Below are positions 26,346 through 36,599 of a DNA stretch of 64,000 bases, piece by piece. A program made the position numbers and the translations under genes. The DNA is from Spinactinospora alkalitolerans (GTDB lineage: Bacteria > Actinomycetota > Actinomycetes > Streptosporangiales > Streptosporangiaceae), in contig NZ_JACCCC010000001.1 in the NCBI RefSeq assembly GCF_013408795.1, positions 2,108,001 to 2,172,000 on the forward strand, read 5' to 3'. How positions within the stretch are numbered: position 1 is the stretch's first letter; every line of letters begins with the position of its first letter. The notes beneath the pieces are model-generated. The model did no database searches. It had not been told where the DNA came from and was given only the letters and a program-made list of their open reading frames with translations.

Positions 26346-28139
26346 ATGGCGGGTGCACAGCGCACGGAGGAGCCGGTGCCGGAGGGCGCGGGGCCCAAAG
26401 CGCCGCTGCGCCGGCTCTGGGACCATGCCCGCCCGCACACCGGCGTGCTGGTCGTCGGCGGGCTGCTGACCTTCGTCGGAGGGCTGACCGGGCTGGCCCA
26501 GCCCCTCGTCGCCAAGCTGGTCATCGACGCGCTCGCCGAGGGCGACCCGCTCACCACCCCACTGTTCGTCCTCGGCGTCCTGGTGGTCGGCGGGGCGGTC
26601 ATCGCGGCGGCGGGCATGTTCGTGCTGGAGCGCACCGCCCAGAGCGTGGTGCTGGCCGCCCGCCGCCAACTGGTCGCCCGGCTGCTGCGGCTGCGCGTCG
26701 CCGAGGTCGACCGGCTCAAGCCCGGCGACCTCGTCTCCAGGATCACCTCCGACACCACCCTGCTGCGCTCGGTGGCCACGAGCAGCATCACCAACGCCGT
26801 CACCGGCGTGCTGCTGCTGGCCGGCGGCATCGCGCTGATGGCGGTCATGGACCCGGTGCTGTTCGGCGTGACGATCGGAGTGCTGGCCGCCACCGCCCTG
26901 ATCATGGGCGTGGTGCTGCCCAGGATCGGCCGGGCGACCGTCGCGGGCCAGGCCGCGGTGGGCGAGATGGGATCGCTGCTGGAGCGGGTGTTCGGGGCGT
27001 TTCGCACCGTCAAGGCCAGCGGGGCCGAGCGGGCCGAGGGCGAGCGGCTCGACGCCGCAGCGCTGCGGGCCTGGCGCAAAGGCGTGGACGTGGCCGGCTG
27101 GACGGCACTGTCGGGGACCCTGGCGGGCCTGGCCGTCAACATCGCCTTCCTGACCGTCCTGGGCGTGGGCGGGGCCCGCGTGGCGGCCGGGGCGCTGGAG
27201 ATCTCGTCCCTGATCGCCTTCCTGATGCTGCTGTTCTACCTGACCGAGCCGATCACCTCGCTGGTCCAGGCGGCGACCGAGCTGCAGGGCGGCCTCGCCG
27301 CGATCCACCGCATCGACGAGGTCGCCACGCTGCAGCAGGAGGACACCGACACCGACACCGACACCGGCGCCGGCGCCGGCGCCGTCCGCGCGGACGGCGG
27401 TTCCGCCGCGGTGTCCTTCACCGACGTCGCCTTCCGCTACGCCCCCGACCTGCCGATGGTGCACCACGGCGTGACCTTCGACGCGCCGGGCCGCGGCCTG
27501 ACCGCCCTGGTGGGGCCGTCAGGGGCCGGCAAGACCACGGTGTTCTCGCTGCTGGAGCGCTTCTACGACCCGACCGGCGGCGAGGTGCGCGTCGGCGGTG
27601 TGGAGGTGCGCGACTGGCCGATCGCCGCGCTGCGCTCGGCGATCGGCTACGTCGAGCAGGACGCGCCGGTGCTGGACGGCACGCTGCGCGAGAACCTGCT
27701 CATGGCCGCGCCGAACGCCACCGCGGCCGACATCGCCGACGTCGTGGAGCGGACCCGGCTGGGCCCGCTGCTGGCCCGGTTGCCCGAGGGGCTCGACAGC
27801 CGGATCGGCCACCGGGGCACCACCATCTCCGGGGGAGAGCGGCAGCGGGTGGCCATCGCCCGGGCCCTGCTGCGCGGTCCGCGGCTGCTGCTGCTGGACG
27901 AGGCGACCTCCCAGCTCGACGCGGCCAATGAGGCGGCGCTGAAGAACACCGTTCTGGAGGTGGCGCGCGACATCAGCGTGCTGGTCGTGGCGCACCGGCT
28001 GTCCACGGTGACCAGCGCCGAGCGGATCGTGGTCATGGACGCCGGGCGCGTGCGCGCGGTCGGCACCCACGCCGAGCTCGTCGCCGCCGACGAGCTCTAC
28101 CGCGACCTGGCCGCCTCACAACTGCTCACGGCGTCATAG
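26346..28139 (+). CDS. ABC exporter half-transporter (membrane plus ATPase domains)
   Basis: 597 residues. A six-helix exporter domain (about 25-320) precedes the ATPase, which has Walker A LVGPSGAGKTTVFSLLE (about 391-407), signature ISGGERQRVAIARALL, Walker B LLLLDEATSQLDAANE and H-loop VAHRLSTV. It probably acts as a homodimer exporting drugs, lipids or peptides. The ATG at 26346 follows AGAGGA. The linker between domains contains a short repeat tract (DTDTDTDT then GAGAGAGA) encoded by tandem GACACC and GGCGCC units. Its 3' end overlaps the convergent TPR gene by 14 bp. Paired palindromes upstream suggest regulated efflux. Confidence 0.9.
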   Translation: MAGAQRTEEPVPEGAGPKAPLRRLWDHARPHTGVLVVGGLLTFVGGLTGLAQPLVAKLVIDALAEGDPLTTPLFVLGVLVVGGAVIAAAGMFVLERTAQSVVLAARRQLVARLLRLRVAEVDRLKPGDLVSRITSDTTLLRSVATSSITNAVTGVLLLAGGIALMAVMDPVLFGVTIGVLAATALIMGVVLPRIGRATVAGQAAVGEMGSLLERVFGAFRTVKASGAERAEGERLDAAALRAWRKGVDVAGWTALSGTLAGLAVNIAFLTVLGVGGARVAAGALEISSLIAFLMLLFYLTEPITSLVQAATELQGGLAAIHRIDEVATLQQEDTDTDTDTGAGAGAVRADGGSAAVSFTDVAFRYAPDLPMVHHGVTFDAPGRGLTALVGPSGAGKTTVFSLLERFYDPTGGEVRVGGVEVRDWPIAALRSAIGYVEQDAPVLDGTLRENLLMAAPNATAADIADVVERTRLGPLLARLPEGLDSRIGHRGTTISGGERQRVAIARALLRGPRLLLLDEATSQLDAANEAALKNTVLEVARDISVLVVAHRLSTVTSAERIVVMDAGRVRAVGTHAELVAADELYRDLAASQLLTAS

Positions 28140-28632
28140 CGGGGGAGCCGCCGGTCCGGTCGGCGAGGCGCATCTGGGCCGCCGCCTCGGCGCGCCGGCC
28201 GGACCGGCGGTAGGCGTCGGCCAGGTTGCGCCGCACGATCAGCGTCTCGGGGTGGTCGGGGCCCTCCACGTGGATCGCGAACGTCAGCGCGGTCTCGTAG
28301 TGCACGATGGCCTCGTCCAACCGCCCGGCCAGGGCGTAGTCGAAGGCGAGGTTGTTGCGTGCGGTGAGCGTCTGGGGATGCGCCGGGCCGAGCAGGTCCT
28401 CGTGGTGGGCCAGCCCGAGCTCGTCGCGCAGGATCTGCCGGTCGAGTCCGGCCCCGGTCGGCGCGGGGCCCTGGCGCTCGAACAGCCACCAGGCCGCGAC
28501 CGGGATGACCACTCCGACCAGGAGGAGGACCGCGATCCCCATGAACGGGCGGCCCGCCGACCACAGGGCAGCCCCCAGGAGAACCGCGACACCCGTCTGA
28601 CCGATCAGCCTTGCCAGCCTCGCGAGCTCCAC
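28126..28632 (-). CDS. Small membrane-anchored TPR protein
   Basis: 168 residues. Two hydrophobic helices occupy about residues 10-50 (VAVLLGAALWSAG and GIAVLLLVGVVIPVAAWWLF). Two tetratricopeptide units follow, with the HPQTLTARNNLAFDYALAGR and HPETLIVRRNLADAYRRSGR pattern typical of NB-ARC-associated TPR_10/12 repeats. It is likely a cytoplasmic protein-binding scaffold at the membrane. A second TPR gene lies upstream on the same strand, and both share TTCAATAACT before their starts. Function unknown. Confidence 0.75.
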   Translation of the reverse strand: MELARLARLIGQTGVAVLLGAALWSAGRPFMGIAVLLLVGVVIPVAAWWLFERQGPAPTGAGLDRQILRDELGLAHHEDLLGPAHPQTLTARNNLAFDYALAGRLDEAIVHYETALTFAIHVEGPDHPETLIVRRNLADAYRRSGRRAEAAAQMRLADRTGGSPAMTP

Positions 28633-28652
28633 GGCGCCTCGTCCCGCATCGG

Positions 28653-28662
28653 TTCAATAACT
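28653..28662 (-). promoter_or_regulatory. Shared 10-mer before small TPR gene
   Basis: TTCAATAACT (AGTTATTGAA on the coding strand), 21 bp before the start; the identical 10-mer occurs at 29691-29700, 15 bp before the other TPR gene. It may be a -10 region or operator. Confidence 0.4.
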
Positions 28663-28743
28663 GGTGCGTAACATTCCACGCCTACCGCCGGAATAACCCC
28701 GATGCGCCGAATTCACCCCTGACCTCCGCGGATGCCGGATCGG

Positions 28744-29676
28744 TCAGTACAGTGCCGCGGCGTCGCGCGGCCGCCCCACCGAGCGGTAGGCGCCGGCCAG
28801 TTCCCGGCGCACCTTCATCGTGAGCAGCCGGATCTCGTGGTCGCCGGCCGCGGCCAGGCAGTTGCGGTAGGCGCTCCGCAGCGTCTCCACGGCCTCGGCG
28901 TCCCGGCCGGCCTGCAGGTAGGTGCGGCCCAGCCGATGCTGGACCACCAGGGTCTCGTAGTGCCGGCTGCCCAGCCTCCGGTGCCGCTGGGCCAGCACCA
29001 TGCGGAACTGCTGGGCCGCGTCGTCGAACCTGTCCGTGGCCAGGAACGCCAGCGCCAGGCCGATGCGCAGGCCCTCCAGCTCGTCGGAGACCGCGCCGGT
29101 GGAGTCCTCGAGGGCCCGCTCGAAGTGCACGATCGCTGCGTCGAACTGCCCGGTCCTGCGGTAGCAGAAGGCCAGGCGGGTGCGCGCGGTCACCGTCTCG
29201 GCGACGGCCGAGCCCAGCCGCTGCCTGCGCTGTTGCAGCAGGATCTCCCACTGCGCCGCGGCCTCGGTGAACCGCGCGGCGTCCTCGTAGGACCAGGCGA
29301 GGTTCTCCCGGATCACGTCGGTCTGGGGGTGCTCCTCGCCCAGGGCGGACACCGAGTCGGCCAACGCCTCCTCGAACTGCCCGATGGCCGCCTCGCGCCG
29401 ACCCATCTGGGCGTACTGGCTGGCCAGGTTGTTGCGGGCGGCGATGCTGCGCGAGTGGTCGGCGCCGAGCGTCTCGACGTACTCCCGCAGCGTCTGCTCC
29501 AGCTTCGCCGCGCGCCGCCCCGGGGTCCCCTGCACGGCGGGCGCCGCGGGTTCGCGGTGCGCACTCCTGGCGCCGGTGAGCCGGCTTGCGCGCAGGAGGG
29601 ACCGCCACACCGACACGAGACACACCACCCCAAGACGACCGAGAGCTTCCCGCCAGCGAACCTTGCCGTTCCGCAT
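28744..29676 (-). CDS. Tetratricopeptide-repeat protein
   Basis: About 310 residues from the ATG at 29676. After a short hydrophobic N-terminus (LGVVCLVSVWRSLL) there are about five to six TPR units, for example HSRSIAARNNLASQYAQMGR, HPQTDVIRENLAWSYEDAAR and HYETLVVQHRLGRTYLQAGR. They are of the same subtype as the neighbouring small TPR protein, and the two may have arisen by duplication. No catalytic domain is attached. It probably mediates protein interactions. No clear ribosome site is visible, and the shared upstream 10-mer may be part of the promoter. Confidence 0.75.
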   Translation of the reverse strand: MRNGKVRWREALGRLGVVCLVSVWRSLLRASRLTGARSAHREPAAPAVQGTPGRRAAKLEQTLREYVETLGADHSRSIAARNNLASQYAQMGRREAAIGQFEEALADSVSALGEEHPQTDVIRENLAWSYEDAARFTEAAAQWEILLQQRRQRLGSAVAETVTARTRLAFCYRRTGQFDAAIVHFERALEDSTGAVSDELEGLRIGLALAFLATDRFDDAAQQFRMVLAQRHRRLGSRHYETLVVQHRLGRTYLQAGRDAEAVETLRSAYRNCLAAAGDHEIRLLTMKVRRELAGAYRSVGRPRDAAALY

Positions 29677-29690
29677 CAGCAACAACACAA

Positions 29691-29700
29691 TTCAATAACT
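29691..29700 (-). promoter_or_regulatory. Shared 10-mer before larger TPR gene
   Basis: Second copy of TTCAATAACT, in the same orientation and close to the start codon of the TPR gene at 28744-29676. Confidence 0.4.
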
Positions 29701-29802
29701 TAGTCCGCGTGCGGGCCTCCGGGCGGCAGGAGAAGGGGGTGCGCGCCCGGTGAATTGCGTCACTTTCAGGGTGAAATGCCTCGGAGGGAGGTTTAAGGCT
29801 GG

Positions 29803-31098
29803 TCAGCCTTGATTGTCGGCTTTTTGCAGCGCCTCCGCAAGAGCCGGCGCGGTCAGTCCGATCTGCCACGGGCGGGCGCTGTGCCGACGCAGGTGATCGG
29901 CCACGGCCTCCTCGTCCAGCGGCCGGGGCGGCGCCCACGCCAGCCTGCGGACCGCGTCGGGCTGCAGCAGGTTCTCGGTGGGCATCGTGATGCGCTCGGC
30001 GATGGCGCTCACCGCCGCGCGCGCGGCCTCCAGCCTCCGGGCCGCCGCCGGGTCCCGGTCGGCCCACCGGTTGGTGGGCGGCGGTCCGTCACCCGGCGCG
30101 CTCGGCTGCGGCAGCTCCGAGGGCGCCATGTCACGCGCCCGGTTGATCGCCTTGATCCACGTCGGCACGTAGCGGCGGGCCAGCCGCACGCCGAACGGCT
30201 TGAGGGCCGAGAGCTCCTGGGCCGTGCGGGGCATGGCCAGCGCGGCCTCGACCAGGGCGGAGTCCTGCACCACCCGGCCGGGGGACAGGTCGCGCTCGCG
30301 GGCGACGCGGTCGCGCTCCAACCACAGCTCGCGCACCACGCCCAGGCTCCGCTGATTGCGCACCCGGTGGATGCCCGAGGTGCGCCGCCACGGGTCGGGC
30401 CGGGGCTCCTTGGGCGGGGCCGCCAGGACCGCGGCGAACTCCTCGCGGGCCCACTCCAGCTTCTCCGCCTCGGCCAGCTCCGCCTCCAGCTCGTCGCGCA
30501 GCTCGACCAGGATCTCCACGTCCAGGGCCGCGTAGCGCAGCCAGTCCTCGGGCAGCGGCCGCACCGACCAGTCCACCGCCGAATGCTCCTTGGCCAGGCG
30601 CAGCCCCAGCACGCGCTCGACCATGGCGCCCAGCCCCACCCGCTGGTAGCCCAGCAGCCGGCCGGCGAGTTCGGTGTCGAACAGCAGCGCGGGGCGCAGG
30701 TCGAGCTCTGCCAGGCAGGGCAGGTCCTGGTGTGCGGCGTGCAGCACCACCTCGGCCGAACCGAACGCGGCGCCCAGCCCGCTCAGGTCGGGGCAGGCGA
30801 CCGGATCGACCAGCGCCGAACCGGAACCGGCCCGGCGCAACTGGACGAGGTAGGCGCGCTGGCCGTAGCGGTACCCCGACGCGCGCTCGGCGTCGACCGC
30901 CACCGGGCCGGTGCCCCCGGCGAACGCCTCGGTGACGCGGGCGAGCCCTTCGGCGTCGGCGACGACGGGCGGCAGTCCCTCCCGCGGCTCCCGCAGCAGG
31001 GGGGCCTCCTCCGGCTTTCCCTTCGGGGCGTCGGGTTCCGGTTCACCTGTCTTGGAGTTCAGCACGTTCGCCACAGCACTACGGTATGCGGTTTTCAT
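29803..31098 (-). CDS. rnd: Ribonuclease D-like 3'-5' exonuclease with HRDC domain
   Basis: 431 residues. The DEDD exonuclease domain (about 45-225) shows VAVDAERASGYRYGQRAYLVQL (first acidic pair), LHAAHQDLPCL, and WLRYAALDVEILVELRDEL (Tyr and last Asp). An HRDC nucleic-acid-binding domain follows around VRELWLERDRVARERD and LPF-like SALKPFGVRLARRY. It trims tRNA and other RNA 3' ends. It lies downstream of and on the same strand as the DUF3000 gene, an order I recall as conserved in Streptomyces. Confidence 0.9.
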   Translation of the reverse strand: MKTAYRSAVANVLNSKTGEPEPDAPKGKPEEAPLLREPREGLPPVVADAEGLARVTEAFAGGTGPVAVDAERASGYRYGQRAYLVQLRRAGSGSALVDPVACPDLSGLGAAFGSAEVVLHAAHQDLPCLAELDLRPALLFDTELAGRLLGYQRVGLGAMVERVLGLRLAKEHSAVDWSVRPLPEDWLRYAALDVEILVELRDELEAELAEAEKLEWAREEFAAVLAAPPKEPRPDPWRRTSGIHRVRNQRSLGVVRELWLERDRVARERDLSPGRVVQDSALVEAALAMPRTAQELSALKPFGVRLARRYVPTWIKAINRARDMAPSELPQPSAPGDGPPPTNRWADRDPAAARRLEAARAAVSAIAERITMPTENLLQPDAVRRLAWAPPRPLDEEAVADHLRRHSARPWQIGLTAPALAEALQKADNQG

Positions 31099-31172
31099 CC
31101 GCGGCCGGTGCGCGCGGGTCGGACCGGGCCGGCGGTCCGCGCAGCGGCGGGCCGGCCCGGTCCGCGCCTCTG

Positions 31173-31754
31173 TCAGGAGTCCTGGCGGGGGCGGCGCTGG
31201 GAGATGTCGGTGACGTCGAGGGGCGGCAGGCCCGCGGCCGAGGAGAGCAGGTCCAGCCAGGCGGCCATGTGCCCCGACAGGTCCTCGTCAACGGGAGACC
31301 AGGACGCGCGCAGCTCCAGCTCGGTGGTCGTGGGCTGGTCGGCCTTGATCCCGAAGCCCTCCGTGCTGGCCCGGGTGACCGTACCGCTGAGCGCGTCGTG
31401 CCCGGTGGTGCGCTCGCTCAGCGACTCGGTCAGCCAGCTCCACGCCACCTGGCCGATCAGGGGATCGACCGAGATCTCGGGTTCGAGTTCGGCGCTGACG
31501 TAGGCGACCACCCGGAACGGCCCCGGCCACTCCCTGGTGCCGTCGGGGTCGTACAGCACGATCAGCCGGCCCAGCGCGACGTCGTCGTCGTTCAGGTGGA
31601 CGGTCGCCGACATCGCGACGGCGTGGGGCGCGAGTCGCTGCGGAGCGGGGATGTCCTCGACCACGACCTCGGGTCGTACCACCGGCGTGCGCAGGCTTTC
31701 GACCGCTCGCCGGAACGCGGGAGGCGCGTCATCGACCCTACCGAGAGGGGGCAT
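31173..31754 (-). CDS. DUF3000 domain protein
   Basis: 193 residues, actinobacteria-specific family of unknown function. Characteristic sequence includes VRPEVVVEDIPAPQRLAPHAVA, VALGRLIVLYDPDG and QVAWSWLTESL. I chose the ATG at 31754 since conserved sequence starts shortly after it; upstream in-frame sequence looks non-coding. It sits between hemE (divergent) and the RNase D gene, a conserved neighbourhood. No function can be inferred. Confidence 0.88.
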   Translation of the reverse strand: MPPLGRVDDAPPAFRRAVESLRTPVVRPEVVVEDIPAPQRLAPHAVAMSATVHLNDDDVALGRLIVLYDPDGTREWPGPFRVVAYVSAELEPEISVDPLIGQVAWSWLTESLSERTTGHDALSGTVTRASTEGFGIKADQPTTTELELRASWSPVDEDLSGHMAAWLDLLSSAAGLPPLDVTDISQRRPRQDS

Positions 31755-32066
31755 GATGGAAACGTCAGCCTTAATCTTGAAATTGCCACTTCGCGCCGAC
31801 GGCCCTGGAACGGCCGCGCCACGGTCGGGCGCCGACGGCCACGGCCGCGCCGCCGCGGCTCGGCGCGGGACGCGACGACGGGCACCCCATGACGGTGGCA
31901 CGAGTCACGCACGAGCCCGCGGAGCTTTTCCGGCGTGTCGGTGTTTTGTGATGATCTTGGGATGTGCGGCGCGCCCGGGGAGCGCGCAGGAAGGCGCGGG
32001 TGATCCGGTCGGCACCTCCGCGGTTTCTCGCACCACCTCCCTCCTGCGCGTGGCACGATCAATGGT
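31755..32066. other. Divergent spacer DUF3000 / hemE
   Basis: 312 bp without a supported gene; must hold promoters for both directions. I found no clear -35/-10 pair, palindrome or riboswitch. Confidence 0.4.
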
Positions 32067-33098
32067 GTGACGCTTCAAGACTCTCCTTTCCTCCGCGCCT
32101 GCCAGCGGCTGCCGGTGTCCCACACCCCGGTGTGGTTCATGCGCCAGGCAGGGCGCTCACTGCCCGAATACCGCAGGGTCCGCGCCGATGTCCCCATGCT
32201 TGAGGCGTGCGCGCGCCCCGACATGATCGTCGAGATCACGATGCAGCCGGTGCGCCGCTACGAGGTCGACGCCGCGATCTACTTCAGCGACATCGTGGTG
32301 CCGCTGAAGGCCATCGGGGTCGACCTGGACATCAAGAGCGGCGTCGGTCCCGTGGTGGCCGAGCCGATCCGCGACCTCGACGGCATCAAGCGGCTGCGCG
32401 ACCTCGAACCCGGCGACGTTCCCTACGTCACCGAGGCGGTGGGCGAGCTGGTCGGCGAACTCGGCGACCGCCCGCTGATCGGGTTCGCCGGCGGCCCGTT
32501 CACGCTCGCCTCCTACCTCATCGAGGGCGGGCCGTCCAAGAACCACGAGCACACCAAGGCGCTCATGTACGGCGAGCCCGACATCTGGGCCGAGCTGATG
32601 CAGCGCCTGTCCGCCATCACCCTGGAGTTCCTGCGGGTGCAGGTCGCGGCCGGCGCCTCGGCGGTGCAGCTCTTCGACTCCTGGGCCGGCGTGCTCAGCG
32701 CCGAGGACTACCGCACCGGCGTGCTGCCCTACAGCTCGTGGATCTTCGAGCGGCTGGCCGCGCTGGACGTGCCGCGCATCCACTTCGGCGTCGGCACCGG
32801 CGAACTGCTCGGGCTGCTCAGCGAGGCCGGCGCCGACGTGGTGGGCGTCGACTGGCGGGTGCCGTTGGACAAGGCGGCCCAGCGCGTGCAGCCGGGCACC
32901 GCCCTGCAGGGCAACCTCGACCCCGCCACGCTGTTCGCCCCCTGGAGCGCGGTCGCCGAGCGCGCCCGCGACGTGCTCTCCCGCGCCCGCGCGGCGGAGG
33001 GTCACGTCTTCAACCTCGGTCACGGCGTGCTCCCCTCGACCGATCCGGACGCGCTGGCGCGGCTGACGGACTTCGTCCACCAGGAGACGGCGGGTTAG
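32067..33098 (+). CDS. hemE: Uroporphyrinogen decarboxylase
   Basis: 343 residues. Converts uroporphyrinogen III to coproporphyrinogen III by four decarboxylations. The N-terminal signature [16 protein letters not shown] (about residues 21-36) holds substrate-binding Arg residues. The catalytic Asp is in [30 protein letters not shown] is the second family signature, and [12 protein letters not shown] ends the fold. GTG start. The stop overlaps the convergent DUF4349 gene by 3 bases. Together with the oxidase and HemQ downstream it belongs to the coproporphyrin-dependent haem pathway. Confidence 0.95.
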   Translation: MTLQDSPFLRACQRLPVSHTPVWFMRQAGRSLPEYRRVRADVPMLEACARPDMIVEITMQPVRRYEVDAAIYFSDIVVPLKAIGVDLDIKSGVGPVVAEPIRDLDGIKRLRDLEPGDVPYVTEAVGELVGELGDRPLIGFAGGPFTLASYLIEGGPSKNHEHTKALMYGEPDIWAELMQRLSAITLEFLRVQVAAGASAVQLFDSWAGVLSAEDYRTGVLPYSSWIFERLAALDVPRIHFGVGTGELLGLLSEAGADVVGVDWRVPLDKAAQRVQPGTALQGNLDPATLFAPWSAVAERARDVLSRARAAEGHVFNLGHGVLPSTDPDALARLTDFVHQETAG

Positions 33099-34087
33099 GC
33101 CGGATCGGACCTTCCGGTCCCCTCCTCCGGGTCCTCCGGGGCCTCGGCCGCGACGGCGGCCGGGGCCGGGTGCGCCCGCGCGCGGCGCCGGCGGCGCAGC
33201 AGCAGCCACGCCGGCGCCGCGATGACCGCGGCCAGGACGAGGAACGGCAGCAGCCAGCCGAGAACGACGGCCACGCCGTCGAACAGCGCCAGCAGGGCCC
33301 GCCACCCCGCGGCCAGTCCGCCGAGGAACCCGATCGAGTCGTCCTCGTCGTCGACGACGTAGGAGTCGGGCGGCAGCAGCTCCAGGTGGACGGTGCCGTA
33401 GGCGGTCTGGTCGGCCAGCGCGCTCCGGCGCGCCTGCAGGGACTCCAGCTCCGCCTGGCGCGTGCTGATCTGGCCCTCGACGGAGAGGACCTCCTCCACC
33501 GTCCCGGCGTCCTCCAGCAGCTCGCGCAGCCGCTCCAGCGACGCCTCGGCCGAGTCGACCCGGCTCTCGACGTCGGCGACCTCCTCGGTGACGTCCTCGA
33601 CCCGCCGGTCCAGGTTCACCTGCTCGCCCAGCCCGGCGAGCTCCTCCAGGGCGCCGTCGTAGCGGTCGGCGGGCACCTTCAGGGTCAGCGTCGCGCTGGG
33701 TGCGGAGTCGTCGGCGGCGCTGACGCTCTCCGCGGCCACGTAACCGCCTGCGTCGACCGTCCACGTCCGTGCCGCGTCGGCGGCCTCGGTGATCTCGGGG
33801 ACCTCCACCGAGAGGTCGGCGGTGGAGATCACAGTGCGCTCGCTCACGTCGAGCTCCACCCCGGCGTCGCCGGCGCCGCCGGCCGCGTCCTCGGGGGCCG
33901 CGGCCCCCGGGGCGGCGGCCTCCTCCTGGGCCCCCCGGTCCGACACGGCGGCCCCCGACCCCGACATCGAGGTGCCGTCGCCACCGGAACAGCCCGTGAG
34001 CAGGGCGCCCGCCAGCACCGGCGAGAGCAGGACGAGCAGGCGGTGTCGTTTCTGTCGCTTCGATCGCGGTGTCGCGGTGGCGTTCAT
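33095..34087 (-). CDS. DUF4349 membrane lipoprotein with coiled coil
   Basis: 330 residues from the ATG at 34087. A lipoprotein-type signal ([18 protein letters not shown], lipobox LTGC) is followed by an acidic/Ala linker and the DUF4349 core [18 protein letters not shown] long coiled coil ([26 protein letters not shown] to about [14 protein letters not shown]) comes next, then one C-terminal transmembrane helix ([20 protein letters not shown]) and an Arg-rich cytoplasmic tail. Function unknown. It interrupts the haem genes on the opposite strand. Confidence 0.85.
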   Translation of the reverse strand: MNATATPRSKRQKRHRLLVLLSPVLAGALLTGCSGGDGTSMSGSGAAVSDRGAQEEAAAPGAAAPEDAAGGAGDAGVELDVSERTVISTADLSVEVPEITEAADAARTWTVDAGGYVAAESVSAADDSAPSATLTLKVPADRYDGALEELAGLGEQVNLDRRVEDVTEEVADVESRVDSAEASLERLRELLEDAGTVEEVLSVEGQISTRQAELESLQARRSALADQTAYGTVHLELLPPDSYVVDDEDDSIGFLGGLAAGWRALLALFDGVAVVLGWLLPFLVLAAVIAAPAWLLLRRRRRARAHPAPAAVAAEAPEDPEEGTGRSDPA

Positions 34088-34248
34088 GCCGGTTCGACGT
34101 GCCCGCGCACCCGGCCGTTTCGCCCACGGCATAACGCATGAGTCACGGTCGGCGCCGCCGGTGCGCGGCGGGCGGCGTCCCCCGCTGCGGCGCCGGGGAT
34201 CTGCGGGGGTGCGGCTCCGATGCCGGAGGCATCTGCGAAGCTGGTGCC

Positions 34249-35700
34249 ATGGAGACCAGACCGCACGTCGTCGTGGTCGGTGGCGGGGTGTCCGGGCTGA
34301 CCGCCGCTCACCGGCTCACCCGGGCCGGGGCCGAGGTCACCGTGTTGGAGGCGGCCCCGAGGACCGGGGGCAAGCTCGACGCCTCCGCGGTGGCCGGTGT
34401 GCCGGTCGACTCGGGCGCGGAGGCGGTCCTCGCCCGCCGCCCCGAAGCGCTGGACCTCATCGCCGAACTCGGGCTGCAGGACCGGCTGACCCACCCGGGC
34501 ACGACGGCGTCGCAGTTGTACAGCAGGGGAGCGCTGCGGGCGTTCCCCGAAGGGCACCTGATGGGGGTCCCCGGCGACGTCGCCGCGCTGGCCCGCAGCG
34601 GGGTGCTGTCCAGGGCCGGCACCCTGCGTGCCGCGCGCGACCTCGTCTGGCCGGGCGCACCGGTGCGCGGCGACGTCTCCGTCGCCGACTACATCGGCGG
34701 CCGCATGGGGCGCGAGGTCGTCGACCGGCTGGTGGAGCCGCTGCTGGGCGGCGTCTACGCCGGACGCGCCGACCGGCTGTCGCTGGAGGCGACCCTCCCG
34801 CAGATCGCGCCGCTGGCCCGGAAGGGACGCTCGCTCATGGCGGCTGTGCGCGAGGTCAAGGCCGAGCAGGCCGCGCGCGCGGCGCAGGACGGTGGTGCGG
34901 GCCCGGCGCCGGTGTTCGCGACCCTGCGGGGCGGCCTGGCCACCCTCGTCGACGCGTTGGCCGAGCAGAGCGGCGCACGCGTCCAGACCTCGGCGACAGT
35001 GCGCGAGCTGCGCCGCGACGGCGCGGCCTGGCGGCTCACCGTGGGCCCGGCGAGCGGCCCGCGCCGCATCGACGCCGACGCCGTCGTGCTGGCCTGCCCG
35101 GCCCCGGCGGCGGCGCGGCTGCTGTGCGACGAGGCGCCCGAGGCGGCCGGCGACCTGGCCGGGATCGACTACGCGAGCATGGCCATCGTGACGCTGGCCT
35201 ACCGCACCTCGGCCTTTCCCGCTCCGCCGGCCGGCAGCGGCTTCCTGGTGCCCGCGCGCGAGGGGCGCACCATCAAGGCGGCCACCTTCAGCAGCGGCAA
35301 GTGGCCGTGGCTGGCCGAAGAGTTGCGCGCGGTCGACCCCGGCACGGAGAAGGTGCTGCTGCGCTGCTCGATCGGCCGGGTGGGGGAGGAGGCCGTGCTG
35401 CAGCGCTCCGACGAGGAGCTCACCGCGCTGGCGGAGCGGGACCTCGCCGGGATCTGCGGCGTCGCCGGGCGGCCCGTCGACCACCGGATCACCCGGTGGG
35501 GCGGTGCCCTGCCGCAATACGCTGTGGGGCACAACGACCGGGTGGCCCGGATCCGCTCGGCGGTGGCGGCCCGCCCCGGCCTCGCGGTGTGCGGCGCGGC
35601 CTACGGCGGCGTCGGCGTCCCGGCCTGCATCGCCGACGCCACGCGGGCGGCGAACGGGGTGGCGGCCGACCTGGCCGCGCGCGGCGCGCCGTCGCGGTGA
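34249..35700 (+). CDS. hemY: Protoporphyrinogen / coproporphyrinogen III oxidase (FAD)
   Basis: 483 residues from the ATG at 34249. FAD-binding [13 protein letters not shown] (about residues 11-23) and [15 protein letters not shown] are at the N-terminus, [17 protein letters not shown] in the middle, and [16 protein letters not shown] near the C-terminus as in HemG/HemY-type oxidases. In actinobacteria this oxygen-dependent enzyme oxidises coproporphyrinogen III (also called CgoX), ahead of iron insertion and HemQ. hemQ begins about 120 bp downstream on the same strand. The ferrochelatase gene is not in the window. Confidence 0.92.
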   Translation: METRPHVVVVGGGVSGLTAAHRLTRAGAEVTVLEAAPRTGGKLDASAVAGVPVDSGAEAVLARRPEALDLIAELGLQDRLTHPGTTASQLYSRGALRAFPEGHLMGVPGDVAALARSGVLSRAGTLRAARDLVWPGAPVRGDVSVADYIGGRMGREVVDRLVEPLLGGVYAGRADRLSLEATLPQIAPLARKGRSLMAAVREVKAEQAARAAQDGGAGPAPVFATLRGGLATLVDALAEQSGARVQTSATVRELRRDGAAWRLTVGPASGPRRIDADAVVLACPAPAAARLLCDEAPEAAGDLAGIDYASMAIVTLAYRTSAFPAPPAGSGFLVPAREGRTIKAATFSSGKWPWLAEELRAVDPGTEKVLLRCSIGRVGEEAVLQRSDEELTALAERDLAGICGVAGRPVDHRITRWGGALPQYAVGHNDRVARIRSAVAARPGLAVCGAAYGGVGVPACIADATRAANGVAADLAARGAPSR

Positions 35701-35821
35701 GCGCGAGCGCGCACCCCGGGTGCGGCGCGCGGGCGCCGACCGGGTGGCCCGAGCGGTTCTCCGCGGCGGTCCAAAGCGTTTCCAGAGCAGTCTTTTTCCG
35801 AACCGACATAGGGAGCCAAAC

Positions 35822-36535
35822 GTGACCACGGGGCAGGACAGCCACAACGGTCCTTCCGGCAACGAGGACCTCAACCAGCTCATTCGCTACACCATGTGGT
35901 CGGTCTTCAAGGTCGGCGACATCGGGGCGTTCGACCGCGCCGCGGCGGCCGACGAGGTCGCCCGGCTGTTCGACGACGCGGCAGAGAAGGGCCTGACCAC
36001 GCGCGGGGCCTATGACGTCCAGGGGTTCCGGGCCGACGCCGACGTGATGTTCTGGTGGATCGCCGACACCCCCGACGCGCTCCAGGAGATGTACGCGGCC
36101 TTCCGCCGCACCCTGCTGGGCCGGGCCAGCACCCCGGTCTGGTCCGTCATGGCCCTGCACCGCCCCGCCGAGTTCAACCGGGGGCACGTCCCCGCGTTCC
36201 TGGCCGGCGAGGAACCGCAGGACTACGTCTGCGTCTACCCGTTCGTGCGCTCCTACGAGTGGTACCTGCTGCCCGACGACGAGCGCCGCGCGATGCTCGC
36301 CGAGCACGGCCGCATGGCCGCCCCCTACCCCGACGTGCGGGCCAACACCGTCTCCACCTTCGCGCTCAGCGACTACGAGTGGATGCTGGCCTTCGAGGCC
36401 GCCGAGCTGCACCGCATCGTCGACCTGATGCGCCACCTGCGCGCCGCTGAGGCCCGCAGGCACACCCGCCTGGAGGTGCCCTTCTACACCGGCCGCCGCA
36501 GGAGCGTGGCCGAACTGGTCGAGTCCCTCGCCTGA
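35822..36535 (+). CDS. hemQ: Coproheme decarboxylase HemQ (chlorite-dismutase family)
   Basis: 237 residues. The final step of the coproporphyrin-dependent pathway oxidatively decarboxylates coproheme to haem b. Family blocks include [50 protein letters not shown] and, near the end, [18 protein letters not shown], which should carry the proximal haem-ligating His. The GTG start has a GGGAG ribosome site. Also known as ChdC. Confidence 0.94.
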   Translation: MTTGQDSHNGPSGNEDLNQLIRYTMWSVFKVGDIGAFDRAAAADEVARLFDDAAEKGLTTRGAYDVQGFRADADVMFWWIADTPDALQEMYAAFRRTLLGRASTPVWSVMALHRPAEFNRGHVPAFLAGEEPQDYVCVYPFVRSYEWYLLPDDERRAMLAEHGRMAAPYPDVRANTVSTFALSDYEWMLAFEAAELHRIVDLMRHLRAAEARRHTRLEVPFYTGRRRSVAELVESLA

Positions 36536-36599
36536 CCGCGGGCGGGGCGGCGCCGCGGTTCGCCGTTCCTCGCGCGGGTTCCGCAGCGGCGAGACCGTC

